Assembly (NCBI GenBank): GCA_035192965.1
Contig: CP136571.1
Location: forward strand, 2,066,501-2,130,500
DNA length: 64,000 nt
Direction of reading: 5' to 3'
From: Fuscovulum sp.
Lineage (GTDB): Bacteria > Pseudomonadota > Alphaproteobacteria > Rhodobacterales > Rhodobacteraceae
The notes beneath the pieces were generated by a model, which had not been told where the DNA came from, made no database searches, and was given only the letters and a program-made list of their open reading frames with translations. The position numbers were made by a program, and so were the translations under genes. Below are positions 1-8,389 of this stretch, piece by piece; the stretch's first letter is position 1, and each line of letters begins with the position of its first letter.

Positions 1-90
1 ACACCGTGACCGCACGCAGCCCTAACCTGCCGTTAAGGTTAACGCGCGCCGGGAAAATAAGCTTATTCATCTTGGCCAAAATACCCTGGG

Positions 91-115
91 GGTCCGGGGG
101 CAAGCCCCCGGGGCC
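91..115 (-). repeat. GC-rich hairpin downstream of alkD
   Basis: A perfect inverted repeat, CCGGGGGC-AA-GCCCCCGG at 94-111, lies about 20 bases beyond the alkD stop. Read on the minus strand it is followed by a short T-rich stretch (TATTTTGG). I recognise this hairpin plus T-rich tail as a form common in Rhodobacteraceae intergenic regions, from memory only. It could end transcription from glmU-glmS-alkD or protect the 3' end. A related GGGGGC/GCCCCC hairpin occurs at 35822-35837. Confidence 0.5.
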
Positions 116-132
116 ACCCACCAAGACCACCG

Positions 133-804
133 TTACAGGTACCGCGCCGCTTCCTTCCGGGCAAAGGACTTCAACCCGGCGCCAGGCCCGTCCAGAAACA
201 CCCGCGCCCGCGCGGCATCGTGCTTCGACAGGTCACGCACCCACCAGGCCACCGCCTTCTGGATGAACCAATCGCGATCCGCCACATAGTCCGCCGCCCA
301 TCCCAAGGCACGCTCGCGGATGACAAGCTCTTGTTCTTTCAGGAAATTCATCTTGGCAAAGGGCAGGGTGACCACCAGCGCCGCGCGCCGGGTCCACATG
401 TTTTCGCTCGCCGTCCAACCCGCCACTGTCTCGATCCGCGCGGGGTCTGCGACCAGCCGCTTCTGCGCGGCAATCGTGGCATGATCGGCCACGGCCCATC
501 CCTCGAACCCCGGCACCCATGTGCAGATCAGGTCCCACACCGCCCCGTCGGGCCGGATGCGCGCCTGCGCCAGCAGCTTTGCCGCCGCCACCATCGCCTC
601 ATGGATGCCGCTCTCCCACAGCCCTGCCGCCAGTGCGACCCGCGCCTCGACATCCAACTCTGCCCGCCATTCTGCGACCAGTTCCTCGACCTGAGGCACC
701 GTAACCCCCAGATATCGCCGGGAAACCTTGTGATAGGCCGCCATCTCGGCGGCCTTGCCCGCATCGGCCAAAGCCTCCAGTTGCGCCAGTGCCTCGGGGA
801 TCAT
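133..804 (-). CDS. DNA alkylation repair protein (AlkD-like)
   Basis: This 223-residue all-helical protein resembles the AlkD/AlkC DNA alkylation repair family, HEAT-like glycosylases that remove N3- and N7-alkylated purines without flipping the base. Recognisable features are the Trp-rich stretch VWDLICTWVPGFEGW in the middle, the WTRRAALV segment, and the C-terminal DWFIQKAVAWWVRDL, which matches the family's conserved D/W-containing helix. The ATG overlaps the glmS stop as ATGA, so it is probably co-translated with glmS. The family call is by eye; activity is inferred. Confidence 0.8.
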   Translation of the reverse strand: MIPEALAQLEALADAGKAAEMAAYHKVSRRYLGVTVPQVEELVAEWRAELDVEARVALAAGLWESGIHEAMVAAAKLLAQARIRPDGAVWDLICTWVPGFEGWAVADHATIAAQKRLVADPARIETVAGWTASENMWTRRAALVVTLPFAKMNFLKEQELVIRERALGWAADYVADRDWFIQKAVAWWVRDLSKHDAARARVFLDGPGAGLKSFARKEAARYL

Positions 805-2624
805 TCCACCGTCACCGATTTCGCCAGATTGCGCGGCTGGTCCACATCCGTGCCCTTCGCAATCGCCGTGTGATAGGCCAGCAACTGCGCCGGAATCGCG
901 TAAAGGATTGGCGCAAAGGCCGCCGGCACCTCAGGCATGGTCAGCGTCCGCCAGGTGCCCGCGCCCGCCTCGGCCACCCCGGCCGCATCGGAAATCAGCA
1001 GCACCTTGCCATGCCGGGCCATCACCTCCTGCATGTTCGACACCGTCTTGTCGAACAGCGCGTCACGCGGGGCAAGAACGATCACCGGAACGCGGGCATC
1101 AATCAGCGCGATAGGCCCATGCTTCAATTCGCCCGATGCATAACCTTCGGCATGTATATAGCTGATTTCCTTAAGTTTCAGCGCCCCTTCCAGCGCCAGC
1201 GGATACATCGCGCCGCGCCCCAGGAACAGCACATCCTGCGCCTCGGCCAGTTCTTCGGCAATCGCGGCAATCGGGGCCGACAAGGCCAGCGCGTGGTTCA
1301 TCAACCCCGGCAGATTGCGCAGGCCCGACAGCAGTTCCGCCGCCCCCGCCGCATCCAGCCGCCCCCGGTCCAGCCCGGCCTTGATCGCCAGCAACGCCAA
1401 CACCGTCAGCTGGCAGGTAAAGGCCTTGGTGGACGCCACGCCCACCTCCACCCCCGCCATGATCGGCAGGCTCAGATCGCTTTCGCGCGCGATCGAAGAT
1501 GTCGGCACATTCACCACCGAAACGACCTTCGCCACCTTTTCCTTGGCATAGCGCAACGCGGCTAGCGTATCCGCCGTCTCGCCCGACTGGCTGACGAAGA
1601 TCGCCCAACCCTTGTCCGACAAGGGAGGTTCGCGATAGCGGAACTCCGACGCGATGTCGATTTCGGCGGGCAGTCCGGCGATCTGTTCGAACCAATATTT
1701 CGCCACATGACAGGCAAAGGACGCCGTCCCGCAGGCCACCATCACCACCCGGTCCACCCCGGTGAAATCCACCCCTTCAGGCAGGTTCAGCGCGGGCACT
1801 GCTTTGCCGCCGGTATAGTGCTTCAGCGCATCCGCGATCACCACCGGCTGCTCGGCAATCTCCTTGGCCATGAAATGTTTGTAGCCCGCCTTCTCGACGC
1901 GCGTCTGATCAATCTGGATCCGCGTTTCGGACCGGTTCGCCCGGCGGTCGGCGGAGTCAAAGATCTCAGCCCCCTTGCGGGTGATCACCGCCCAGTCGCC
2001 CTCTTCCAGATAGGTGATCCGGTCCGTCATCGGCGCCAGCGCAATGGCGTCCGATCCCACGAACATCTCGCCCGTGCCATGGCCGATGGCCAAGGGGCTG
2101 CCCTTGCGGGCAGCGATCATCAGATCATCCTCGCCATCGAACAGGAAGCACAGCGCAAAGGCCCCATGCAGCCGGTGCAGCGTCGCGCGCGCGGCCTCGA
2201 CCGGCGTCATCCCCCGCGCCATGTGCATCTGCGCCAGCAGGGCGATGGTCTCTGTATCGGTCTGGCTTTCCTGCACATAGCCGGCGGTCGCCAACTCCTC
2301 GCGCAATTCGCGAAAGTTCTCGATGATCCCGTTATGCACCACCGCCACCGGCCCCGCACGGTGGGGATGGGCATTGGTAACCGTTGCCGCGCCATGTGTG
2401 GCCCAGCGGGTGTGACCGATGCCCGCCTTCCCGGCGAGCGGTTCATGCACCAACAGATCAGAAAGGTTCACCAGCTTGCCCACCGCGCGGCGACGATCCA
2501 GTTTGCCACTGTTCACGGTGGCAATCCCGGCGCTGTCATAGCCGCGATATTCCAGCCGTTTCAGCGCCTCAACTAGCAGCGGCGCCGCCTCGTGATTACC
2601 CAAGACCCCTACAATTCCGCACAT
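801..2624 (-). CDS. glmS: glutamine--fructose-6-phosphate aminotransferase GlmS
   Basis: GlmS makes glucosamine-6-phosphate from fructose-6-phosphate and glutamine, the first step towards UDP-GlcNAc for peptidoglycan and LPS. The 607-residue length is normal. The protein starts MCGIVGVLG, so Cys2 is the N-terminal nucleophile of the class II glutaminase domain. Two SIS isomerase domains follow (SQSGETADTLAALRYAK; GRGAMYPLALEGALKLKE). The C-terminus QPRNLAKSVTVE is the conserved tail that closes the active site. The start overlaps the glmU stop as TAATG, which indicates translational coupling. No glmS ribozyme is expected or seen. Confidence 0.98.
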   Translation of the reverse strand: MCGIVGVLGNHEAAPLLVEALKRLEYRGYDSAGIATVNSGKLDRRRAVGKLVNLSDLLVHEPLAGKAGIGHTRWATHGAATVTNAHPHRAGPVAVVHNGIIENFRELREELATAGYVQESQTDTETIALLAQMHMARGMTPVEAARATLHRLHGAFALCFLFDGEDDLMIAARKGSPLAIGHGTGEMFVGSDAIALAPMTDRITYLEEGDWAVITRKGAEIFDSADRRANRSETRIQIDQTRVEKAGYKHFMAKEIAEQPVVIADALKHYTGGKAVPALNLPEGVDFTGVDRVVMVACGTASFACHVAKYWFEQIAGLPAEIDIASEFRYREPPLSDKGWAIFVSQSGETADTLAALRYAKEKVAKVVSVVNVPTSSIARESDLSLPIMAGVEVGVASTKAFTCQLTVLALLAIKAGLDRGRLDAAGAAELLSGLRNLPGLMNHALALSAPIAAIAEELAEAQDVLFLGRGAMYPLALEGALKLKEISYIHAEGYASGELKHGPIALIDARVPVIVLAPRDALFDKTVSNMQEVMARHGKVLLISDAAGVAEAGAGTWRTLTMPEVPAAFAPILYAIPAQLLAYHTAIAKGTDVDQPRNLAKSVTVE

Positions 2625-3979
2625 TATGGATGCCCTTTTGCCGCGTTGGCCTTGATGGATTTTAACTTTTCGAAAAATTTGGTCGCAAGGCCCGGTTTGT
2701 TCACCTGCTTGGCCCGGCCGATGGCCACAGCCTCGGCAGGCACGTCTTCCGTGATCACCGACCCCGATCCCGTCAGCGCGCCATCGCCCACCGTGACAGG
2801 GGCCACCAGCATCGTGTCTGATCCGATAAAGGCGCGTTTGCCGATCACCGTGCGGTGCTTCATCACCCCGTCATAGTTGCAGGTGATCGTGCCTGCACCG
2901 ATGTTGGTGAACTCCCCCACATGGGCGTCGCCCAGATAGGTCAGATGCCCGACCTTCACCCCTTCATCGAGGATCGCATTCTTGATCTCGACGAAATTGC
3001 CGACATGCACATCTTCAGCCAGTTCCGCGCCGGGGCGCAGCCGGGCGAAGGGCCCGACCTGCGCGCCGCGGCTGATGTGACAGCCTTCCAGATGGCAGAA
3101 CCCCTTGACCTCGGCTTCGCTCTCGATGGTCACGCCGGGGCCGAAGATCACGTTCGGCCCAATCACCGCATCGCGCCCCACCACTGTATCGAGGGCGAAG
3201 AACACCGTTTCCGGCGCTGTCAGCGTCACACCGTTTTCCAACGCCTCGGCCCGCGCACGCGCCTGAAAGGCGGCCTCCGCATCGGCCAGTTGCGCGCGGG
3301 TGTTCACGCCCAGCGTTTCCGCCTCGTCGCACAGGATAACCCCCGCCGACAGCCCCTCGGCCCGAGCCAAGGCTACGATATCGGGCAGGTAATACTCGCC
3401 CGCCGCATTGTCATTGCCCACAGCCGCGCACAGCCGCAACAAGGTGGCGGTATTGGCACAGACCACGCCGGAATTGCACAGCGTGACGGCGCGTTCATCC
3501 TCGCTCGCGTCTTTCCATTCGACGATCCGCGCCAGCGCCTCGCCTTCCGCGATCAGGCGGCCATAGCGGCCCGGATCAGCGGCGTGAAAGCCCAGCACCA
3601 CCACCGCATGGCGTTTGCGCGCAGCCAGCATCGCCTGAAGCGTTTCTTCCCGGATGAAGGGCGTATCGCCATAGAGAACCAGCGCATCCCCCGCCACGCC
3701 CTGCAACAGCGGTGCCGCCTGCAACACCGCATGGGCTGTGCCCTTCTGTTCGGCCTGCACCACGGTCTGCGCATCCTCGTCAAAGGCCCGCGCCGATTTC
3801 GCCACCGCTTCGGCCCCATGGCCCGTGACCACAACCGTCACCTCGGGTTCCAGCGCGCGCCCGGCCTGCATGGCATGATGCAGCAGGGGCGCTGCCCCCA
3901 CCTTGTGCAGCACCTTGGGCAGGTCGGAATTCATCCGCGTGCCCTGGCCCGCGGCCAGAATGATAAGCGAGACCGGCAT
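2624..3979 (-). CDS. glmU: bifunctional UDP-GlcNAc pyrophosphorylase / GlcN-1-P acetyltransferase GlmU
   Basis: GlmU acetylates glucosamine-1-phosphate and couples it to UTP, giving UDP-GlcNAc in the cytoplasm. The 451-residue protein has the N-terminal pyrophosphorylase signature LAAGQGTRMNSDLPKVLHK. The C-terminal left-handed beta-helix of hexapeptide repeats includes VGNFVEIKNA, GHLTYLGDAHVG and TITCNYDG. It heads the minus-strand operon glmU-glmS-alkD. The 96-bp gap to the divergent phosphatase gene at 4076 should hold both promoters. Confidence 0.97.
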   Translation of the reverse strand: MPVSLIILAAGQGTRMNSDLPKVLHKVGAAPLLHHAMQAGRALEPEVTVVVTGHGAEAVAKSARAFDEDAQTVVQAEQKGTAHAVLQAAPLLQGVAGDALVLYGDTPFIREETLQAMLAARKRHAVVVLGFHAADPGRYGRLIAEGEALARIVEWKDASEDERAVTLCNSGVVCANTATLLRLCAAVGNDNAAGEYYLPDIVALARAEGLSAGVILCDEAETLGVNTRAQLADAEAAFQARARAEALENGVTLTAPETVFFALDTVVGRDAVIGPNVIFGPGVTIESEAEVKGFCHLEGCHISRGAQVGPFARLRPGAELAEDVHVGNFVEIKNAILDEGVKVGHLTYLGDAHVGEFTNIGAGTITCNYDGVMKHRTVIGKRAFIGSDTMLVAPVTVGDGALTGSGSVITEDVPAEAVAIGRAKQVNKPGLATKFFEKLKSIKANAAKGHP

Positions 3980-4075
3980 ACTGCCCCTTTCCTTCTTGTT
4001 GCGCCCGTTTTACCCCCATTAAGGCGGGCCGCAAGCCTTGCCCGCTTCACGGCTGTTTACGGGGTGTTTCAAGCG

Positions 4076-4735
4076 ATGCGGACAGTGGTCTTCGATTTGG
4101 ACGGAACTTTGGCGGATACCTCGGCCGATCTGCTGGCGGCGGCCAATGCCTGTTTCCGTGATCTGGGCCATGGCGACATGCTGACCCCGGCCGATACACT
4201 GACGGCCTTTCATGGCGGCAGGGCCATGCTGCGGCTGGGATTCTCGCGGTTGGGCGCGGTGTCAGAGGCGATGATCGACGCGCAGTATCCCCGGCTTCTC
4301 GTGGCCTATGCCGACGGAATTGACACCCATACCCGGCTTTATCCCGGCGCCATTGCGGCGGTCGAGGCGCTGCGGGGCAGGGGCTTTGCCACCGCGATCT
4401 GCACCAACAAACCCGAAGGTCTGGCCGAAACGCTGGTGGGCCGCCTTGGCATCCGACCCCTGTTTGATGCGCTGATCGGGGCCGATACGCTGCCCACGCG
4501 CAAACCGGATGTGGCCCCCTATGCGGCCTCGGTCGAACGGGCAGGGGGCAGCGTGGCCCGTTCCATGCTGATCGGCGACACCGATACGGATCGCAAAACC
4601 GCCCGCGCGGCGGGCGTTCCCTGTGCTCTGGTGACCTTCGGCCCCGAGGGGCGCGACATAGCGCGCCTTGATCCCGATGCCCTGCTGGACCATTTCGACG
4701 ATCTGCCGGAACTGGCGGAAAGGCTGGTGATCTGA
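4076..4735 (+). CDS. gph: HAD-family phosphatase, probable phosphoglycolate phosphatase
   Basis: A 219-residue HAD hydrolase. Motif I is VFDLDGTLADT with nucleophile Asp7 and acid/base Asp9. A Gph-type helical cap follows, then motif II CTNKPEGLAETL and motif IV IGDTDTDRKTARAAG. This arrangement fits phosphoglycolate phosphatase, which clears 2-phosphoglycolate from DNA repair or oxygenation. Substrate specificity cannot be read from the sequence. The ATG at 4076 is chosen because MRTVVFDLDGT is the usual N-terminus; the frame is open upstream without homology. The stop overlaps the next gene's ATG. Confidence 0.85.
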   Translation: MRTVVFDLDGTLADTSADLLAAANACFRDLGHGDMLTPADTLTAFHGGRAMLRLGFSRLGAVSEAMIDAQYPRLLVAYADGIDTHTRLYPGAIAAVEALRGRGFATAICTNKPEGLAETLVGRLGIRPLFDALIGADTLPTRKPDVAPYAASVERAGGSVARSMLIGDTDTDRKTARAAGVPCALVTFGPEGRDIARLDPDALLDHFDDLPELAERLVI

Positions 4736-5964
4736 TGGAACGTTTCATGGGCAGTTTCACCCAGCAAGAGCCGATCCCCGAAGAGGGGATCGAGGCCGCG
4801 CTTGCCGTCCTGCGCCATGGCCGCCTGCACCGCTACAACACCGCCCCCGGCGAAGTGGCGGAAACCGCGCTGCTGGAAGAGGAATTCGCCGCCCTGACCG
4901 GCGCGCGCTATTGCCTTGCCGTGGCCTCGGGCGGGTATGCCATGGCCTGTGCCCTGCGCGCGGTGGGCGTGGGGGCGGGCGATCCGGTGCTGTCGAATGC
5001 CTTCACCCTCGCCCCGGTGCCGGGGGCCATCGCCTCGGTCGGCGCGCAGCCCGTCTTTGTGGAAGTAACGCCCGATCTGACCATCGACCTCGCACATCTG
5101 GAGGCGAAGGCCATTGAGACCGGCGCGCGCGTCCTGCTGCTGTCGCATATGCGCGGGCATGTCTGCGATATGGAGGCGTTGATGGCGCTCTGTGACAGGC
5201 AGGACATCACGGTGATCGAGGATTGCGCCCATACCATGGGCGCCACCTGGCGTGGCGTTCCATCGGGGCGGCACGGGCAGGTGGGCTGCTATTCGATGCA
5301 GACCTACAAGCACATCAATTCGGGCGAAGGCGGCTTCATCATCACCGATGATCCGCAGATCGCCGCGCGCGCTGTGCTGCTGTCCGGCTCCTATATGCTT
5401 TACGCCCGTCACCGCGCCGCCCCCCCGCCCGAGGCGTTTGATGGCATCAAGCTGGACACACCCAATATCTCGGGCCGGATGGATAATCTGCGCGCCGCCA
5501 TCCTGCGCCCGCAACTCCGCCTGTTGGCAGACCGCGTCGCCCGTTGGGGCGTGCTCTACCACATGTTGGAGACGGGCCTTACGGATACGCCCGCGCTGCG
5601 GCTGATCCCACGCCCGGAACACGAGGTTTATGTGGGATCATCCTTTCAGTTCCTGCTGCCGGACTGGCCCGCCGGGCGCATCCGCGCGCTGATTGCGCGG
5701 TGTGCCGCGCGGGGGGTGGAACTGAAATGGTTCGGCGCGCCGGACCCGGTCGCTTTTACCAGCCGCTATGACCACTGGCGCTATGCCAGCCCGGAACCGC
5801 TGCCGCAGACAGATCGCTTGCTGGCCGGGCTGATCGACATGCGGGTGCCGCTGACCTTTTCGCCCGAGGATTGCGCGCTCATCGCCCGCATCATCCGGGC
5901 CGAGGTGCTGGCCGTGCAGCAAAGCGGCGACGAGGCCGAGGCGGCGGTCCCCCTGGCCGACTGA
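4735..5964 (+). CDS. DegT/DnrJ/EryC1/StrS-family PLP aminotransferase
   Basis: A 409-residue fold-type I PLP enzyme. The PLP-binding Asp163 lies in VIEDCAHTMGA, and the Schiff-base Lys192 lies in SMQTYKHINSGEGG, the DegT-family motif. Members usually transaminate sugar nucleotides (4-keto or 3-keto sugars) for surface polysaccharides or antibiotics. No sugar dehydratase, epimerase or glycosyltransferase gene is adjacent, so the substrate is unknown. The ATG overlaps the upstream stop as TGATG, so it is coupled to the phosphatase. The C-terminal tail is acidic and Ala-rich. Confidence 0.85.
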   Translation: MERFMGSFTQQEPIPEEGIEAALAVLRHGRLHRYNTAPGEVAETALLEEEFAALTGARYCLAVASGGYAMACALRAVGVGAGDPVLSNAFTLAPVPGAIASVGAQPVFVEVTPDLTIDLAHLEAKAIETGARVLLLSHMRGHVCDMEALMALCDRQDITVIEDCAHTMGATWRGVPSGRHGQVGCYSMQTYKHINSGEGGFIITDDPQIAARAVLLSGSYMLYARHRAAPPPEAFDGIKLDTPNISGRMDNLRAAILRPQLRLLADRVARWGVLYHMLETGLTDTPALRLIPRPEHEVYVGSSFQFLLPDWPAGRIRALIARCAARGVELKWFGAPDPVAFTSRYDHWRYASPEPLPQTDRLLAGLIDMRVPLTFSPEDCALIARIIRAEVLAVQQSGDEAEAAVPLAD

Positions 5965-5969
5965 GGGAC

Positions 5970-6069
5970 GAAGAATTTTCTGCAAAAATTCTTCGATCCG
6001 ATCCTTCAGCGAAGGATCGCGATTTTTCGCAGAAAAATCGCCCAGACAGAATTTTCGCGGAAAATTCTG
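5970..6069. repeat. cluster of four AT-rich hairpins (copy A)
   Basis: Four adjacent perfect inverted repeats fill the gap between two convergent genes. Arms are GAAGAATTTT (5970-5979/5985-5994, loop CTGCA), CGATCCTTC (5999-6007/6011-6019, loop AGC), GCGATTTTT (6019-6027/6033-6041, loop CGCAG) and CAGAATTTT (6047-6055/6061-6069, loop CGCGG). Each centre is a variant of TTNNGCNNAA. The same architecture, including the GAAGAATTTT stem and a truncated GATCCTT stem, recurs at 29411-29511. It may act as a bidirectional terminator, an mRNA-stabilising element or a REP-like mobile repeat. Confidence 0.85.
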
Positions 6070-6073
6070 CGGC

Positions 6074-6547
6074 TTACTGCGCCGGGGCCGCTTGCCACAG
6101 TGGCACGGTGGAAATCGACATCTTGGCCGACCCTTCGGTTATCTCGCGGGCATGGGCCACATAGATCAGCGTGTTGTTCCCCTCATCATAGATGCGGGTG
6201 ACCGAAAGGGTCTTCAGCAGCAGCGATTGGCGTTCGGAAAAGATCTCCTCGCCCTCGGGTCCGCGCGCAATATCGCCCAGCGTGATCGGCCCTGTCTGGC
6301 GGCAGGCGATGGACGAATTCGACGGGTCTTCGAACCAGTTGCCCTGCACCAGACGATCCAGCGTCGAGCGGTCGAAATAGGCCAGATGGCAGGTCACCCC
6401 TGCCACATCGGGATCAGCCAGCGCTTCGATTAGGATGTCATTGCCGATCCAGTCCACCCCGACAGTTCCCACCTCTTCCGCCAAGGCAGCGCAGGGGAAA
6501 AGCGTAAGCGCGATCAGGGCGGCGGCACGCAAGGGCAGGCGGGACAT
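6074..6547 (-). CDS. creA: CreA-family periplasmic protein
   Basis: A 157-residue exported protein. The signal peptide is MSRLPLRAAALIALTLFPC followed by AALAEE, with likely cleavage after ALA. The mature part reads VGTVGVDWIGNDILIEALADP, DPSNSSIACRQTGPI and IYDEGNNTLIYVAH, which align by eye with Escherichia coli CreA, a conserved protein of unknown function. ATG 6547 is chosen over an upstream in-frame ATG because it starts the signal peptide and follows a GGAG box. It is divergent from nuoA across a 337-bp gap. Confidence 0.85.
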   Translation of the reverse strand: MSRLPLRAAALIALTLFPCAALAEEVGTVGVDWIGNDILIEALADPDVAGVTCHLAYFDRSTLDRLVQGNWFEDPSNSSIACRQTGPITLGDIARGPEGEEIFSERQSLLLKTLSVTRIYDEGNNTLIYVAHAREITEGSAKMSISTVPLWQAAPAQ

Positions 6548-6884
6548 GGCGACTTCTCCGGTCTGGGACAGGTCGCAGTGAAGCGCAAGCGGCACGCGGA
6601 TACCAGCCCGGAACCGCAATCGGGGACGCGTTCGGCAGATTCCATCGGCGACTCAAGGACCTGCCATCGCGCCTCGCGTGCCGCGCTGCGGCAGAATGTC
6701 GGTGTGCTGTGGTATACAAGTCGCAAAGACTGAGGAAGATTGCACGGATTGCGTTGTCGCAGCCCCGTCTTTTGCCCCCGCCATTGGTTGACCAAGGCCG
6801 GGGGGCGGGGTAAACGAAGCGCCAAGAGATCAAGCAGCCCATCCGAGGCCGCAGCTCGCCAGTCGCCAGCCGAAGGAGCACCTC
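6548..6884 (+). promoter_or_regulatory. divergent creA/nuo control region
   Basis: This 337-bp gap has no convincing gene and should hold the promoter of the long nuo transcript. A plausible sigma-70-like promoter is TTGACC at 6788-6793, a 17-bp spacer, and TAAACG at 6811-6816. A palindromic GTATAC core lies in GTGGTATACAAG at 6709-6720 and could be a -10 box or an operator. The ribosome site AAGGAG at 6873-6878 sets the GTG start of nuoA. Promoter assignment is by eye. Confidence 0.35.
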
Positions 6885-7250
6885 GTGGACCCACTTCTCC
6901 GAGAGTATCTTCCAATTCTCATCCTGCTGGCCGTCGCCGTCGGTCTGGGCCTTGTCCTGCTGCTGGCCGCGGCGCTCATCGCGGTGCGAAATCCCGATCC
7001 GGAAAAGGTGTCGGCCTACGAATGCGGCTTCAATGCCTTTGATGACGCGCGGATGAAATTCGACGTGCGCTTCTACCTCGTCTCGATCCTGTTCATCATC
7101 TTCGATCTGGAAGTGGCCTTCCTCTTTCCCTGGGCCGTCGCCTTTGGCGACATGAGCATGACAGGGTTCTGGTCGATGATGGTGTTCCTTGCCGTGCTGA
7201 CCGTCGGCTTTGCCTATGAATGGAAGAAGGGAGCCCTGGAATGGGAGTGA
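6885..7250 (+). CDS. nuoA: NADH-quinone oxidoreductase subunit A
   Basis: NuoA (ND3-type) is a small three-helix subunit of the complex I membrane arm near the quinone-site junction. The 121-residue protein contains the conserved [21 protein letters not shown] loop region and a second helix with [13 protein letters not shown], including the conserved Asp and Glu. It starts at GTG 6885 behind an AAGGAG box 6 bases upstream. Its stop lies inside nuoB, so translation is coupled. It is the first gene of the nuo string. Confidence 0.97.
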   Translation: MDPLLREYLPILILLAVAVGLGLVLLLAAALIAVRNPDPEKVSAYECGFNAFDDARMKFDVRFYLVSILFIIFDLEVAFLFPWAVAFGDMSMTGFWSMMVFLAVLTVGFAYEWKKGALEWE

Positions 7251-7774
7251 GCACATCGCCCAACCAAGCGGGCGGCGACCATGAGGTTGCCGTAAAGGCC
7301 CTGAACCGCGAATTGCAGGACAAGGGCTTCCTGCTGACCTCGACCGAGGACATCATCAACTGGGCGCGGATCGGGTCCCTGCACTGGATGACCTTCGGTC
7401 TGGCCTGCTGCGCTGTCGAGATGATGCACACCTCCATGCCGCGCTATGATCTGGAACGCTTCGGCACTGCGCCCCGCGCCAGCCCACGGCAATCGGACCT
7501 GATGATCGTGGCGGGCACGCTGACCAACAAGATGGCCCCGGCCCTGCGCAAGGTCTATGACCAGATGCCCGAGCCGCGCTATGTGATCAGCATGGGGTCC
7601 TGCGCCAATGGCGGCGGCTACTACCACTATTCCTATTCCGTCGTGCGCGGCTGCGACCGGATCGTTCCGGTCGATATCTACGTTCCCGGCTGCCCGCCCA
7701 CGGCCGAGGCGCTGCTTTACGGCATTCTGCAGTTGCAGCGGAAAATCCGCCGCACCGGCACCATCACCCGCTAA
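7241..7774 (+). CDS. nuoB: NADH-quinone oxidoreductase subunit B
   Basis: NuoB (PSST) carries the terminal [4Fe-4S] cluster N2 next to the quinone site. Ligands are the adjacent cysteines in [11 protein letters not shown] and those in [10 protein letters not shown] and [12 protein letters not shown] take the ATG at 7241 (177 residues), overlapping the nuoA stop and downstream of AAGGGAG. An in-frame ATG at 7220 would add seven residues and cannot be excluded. Confidence 0.96.
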   Translation: MGVSTSPNQAGGDHEVAVKALNRELQDKGFLLTSTEDIINWARIGSLHWMTFGLACCAVEMMHTSMPRYDLERFGTAPRASPRQSDLMIVAGTLTNKMAPALRKVYDQMPEPRYVISMGSCANGGGYYHYSYSVVRGCDRIVPVDIYVPGCPPTAEALLYGILQLQRKIRRTGTITR

Positions 7775-7786
7775 GGAAGACACGGC

Positions 7787-8386
7787 ATGTCCGAAGCCTT
7801 GCACGAACTGGCGGCCCATATCGCCTTCAAGCAATCCGATGCGGTGCTTTCCAGTGCCGTCGCCTTTGGCGAACTGACGCTGGATGTTGTGCCGGAACGG
7901 CTGGAATCTTTGGTCGAATTCCTGCGCACCGACAGCGCCTGCCGCTTTACCAGCCTGGTCGACATAACCGCCGTGGATCACCCCGAACGGGCGGAACGGT
8001 TCGACCTCGTTTATCACTTCCTGTCGATGTACCAGAACCAGCGTATCCGGCTGAAAATGGCCATCGGCGAAGAAGAGATGGTCCCGTCGCTGACCGGGGT
8101 TCATCCGTCGGCCAACTGGTTCGAACGCGAAGTGTTCGACATGTTCGGCATCCTGTTTTCCAACCACCCAGACCTGCGCCGCATCCTGACGGATTACGGC
8201 TTTCGTGGCTTTCCGCTGCGCAAGGATTTCCCGACGACCGGCTATACCGAGGTTCGCTACGACGAGGCGCAAAAGCGCGTGGTCTATGAACCGGTCAAGC
8301 TGGTGCAGGAATACCGCCAGTTCGATTTCATGTCGCCTTGGGAAGGCGCCGAATACATCCTTCCCGGCGACGAGAAGAAGGGCTGA
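7787..8386 (+). CDS. nuoC: NADH-quinone oxidoreductase subunit C
   Basis: NuoC (30-kDa subunit) is a structural part of the peripheral-arm Q-module; it binds no cofactor. The 199-residue protein has the family signature [18 protein letters not shown] followed by [23 protein letters not shown]. It is separate from nuoD, as in mitochondria-like complexes, and not fused as in Escherichia coli. An AAGGAAG box precedes the ATG. The next gene, a sulfotransferase, interrupts the usual nuoC-nuoD pair. Confidence 0.97.
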   Translation: MSEALHELAAHIAFKQSDAVLSSAVAFGELTLDVVPERLESLVEFLRTDSACRFTSLVDITAVDHPERAERFDLVYHFLSMYQNQRIRLKMAIGEEEMVPSLTGVHPSANWFEREVFDMFGILFSNHPDLRRILTDYGFRGFPLRKDFPTTGYTEVRYDEAQKRVVYEPVKLVQEYRQFDFMSPWEGAEYILPGDEKKG

Positions 8387-8389
8387 TCC

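Noticed and set aside
2855..4075. Long open frame running upstream of the phosphatase start, antisense to glmU
   Set aside because: It lies opposite glmU, and its translation is Arg/His/Gln-rich shadow sequence. Homology to HAD phosphatases begins only at the ATG at 4076.
6709..6720. GTGGTATACAAG as a defined GntR-type operator for nuo
   Set aside because: Only one short palindromic core is present and no GntR gene is nearby. It is noted as a possible promoter element only.
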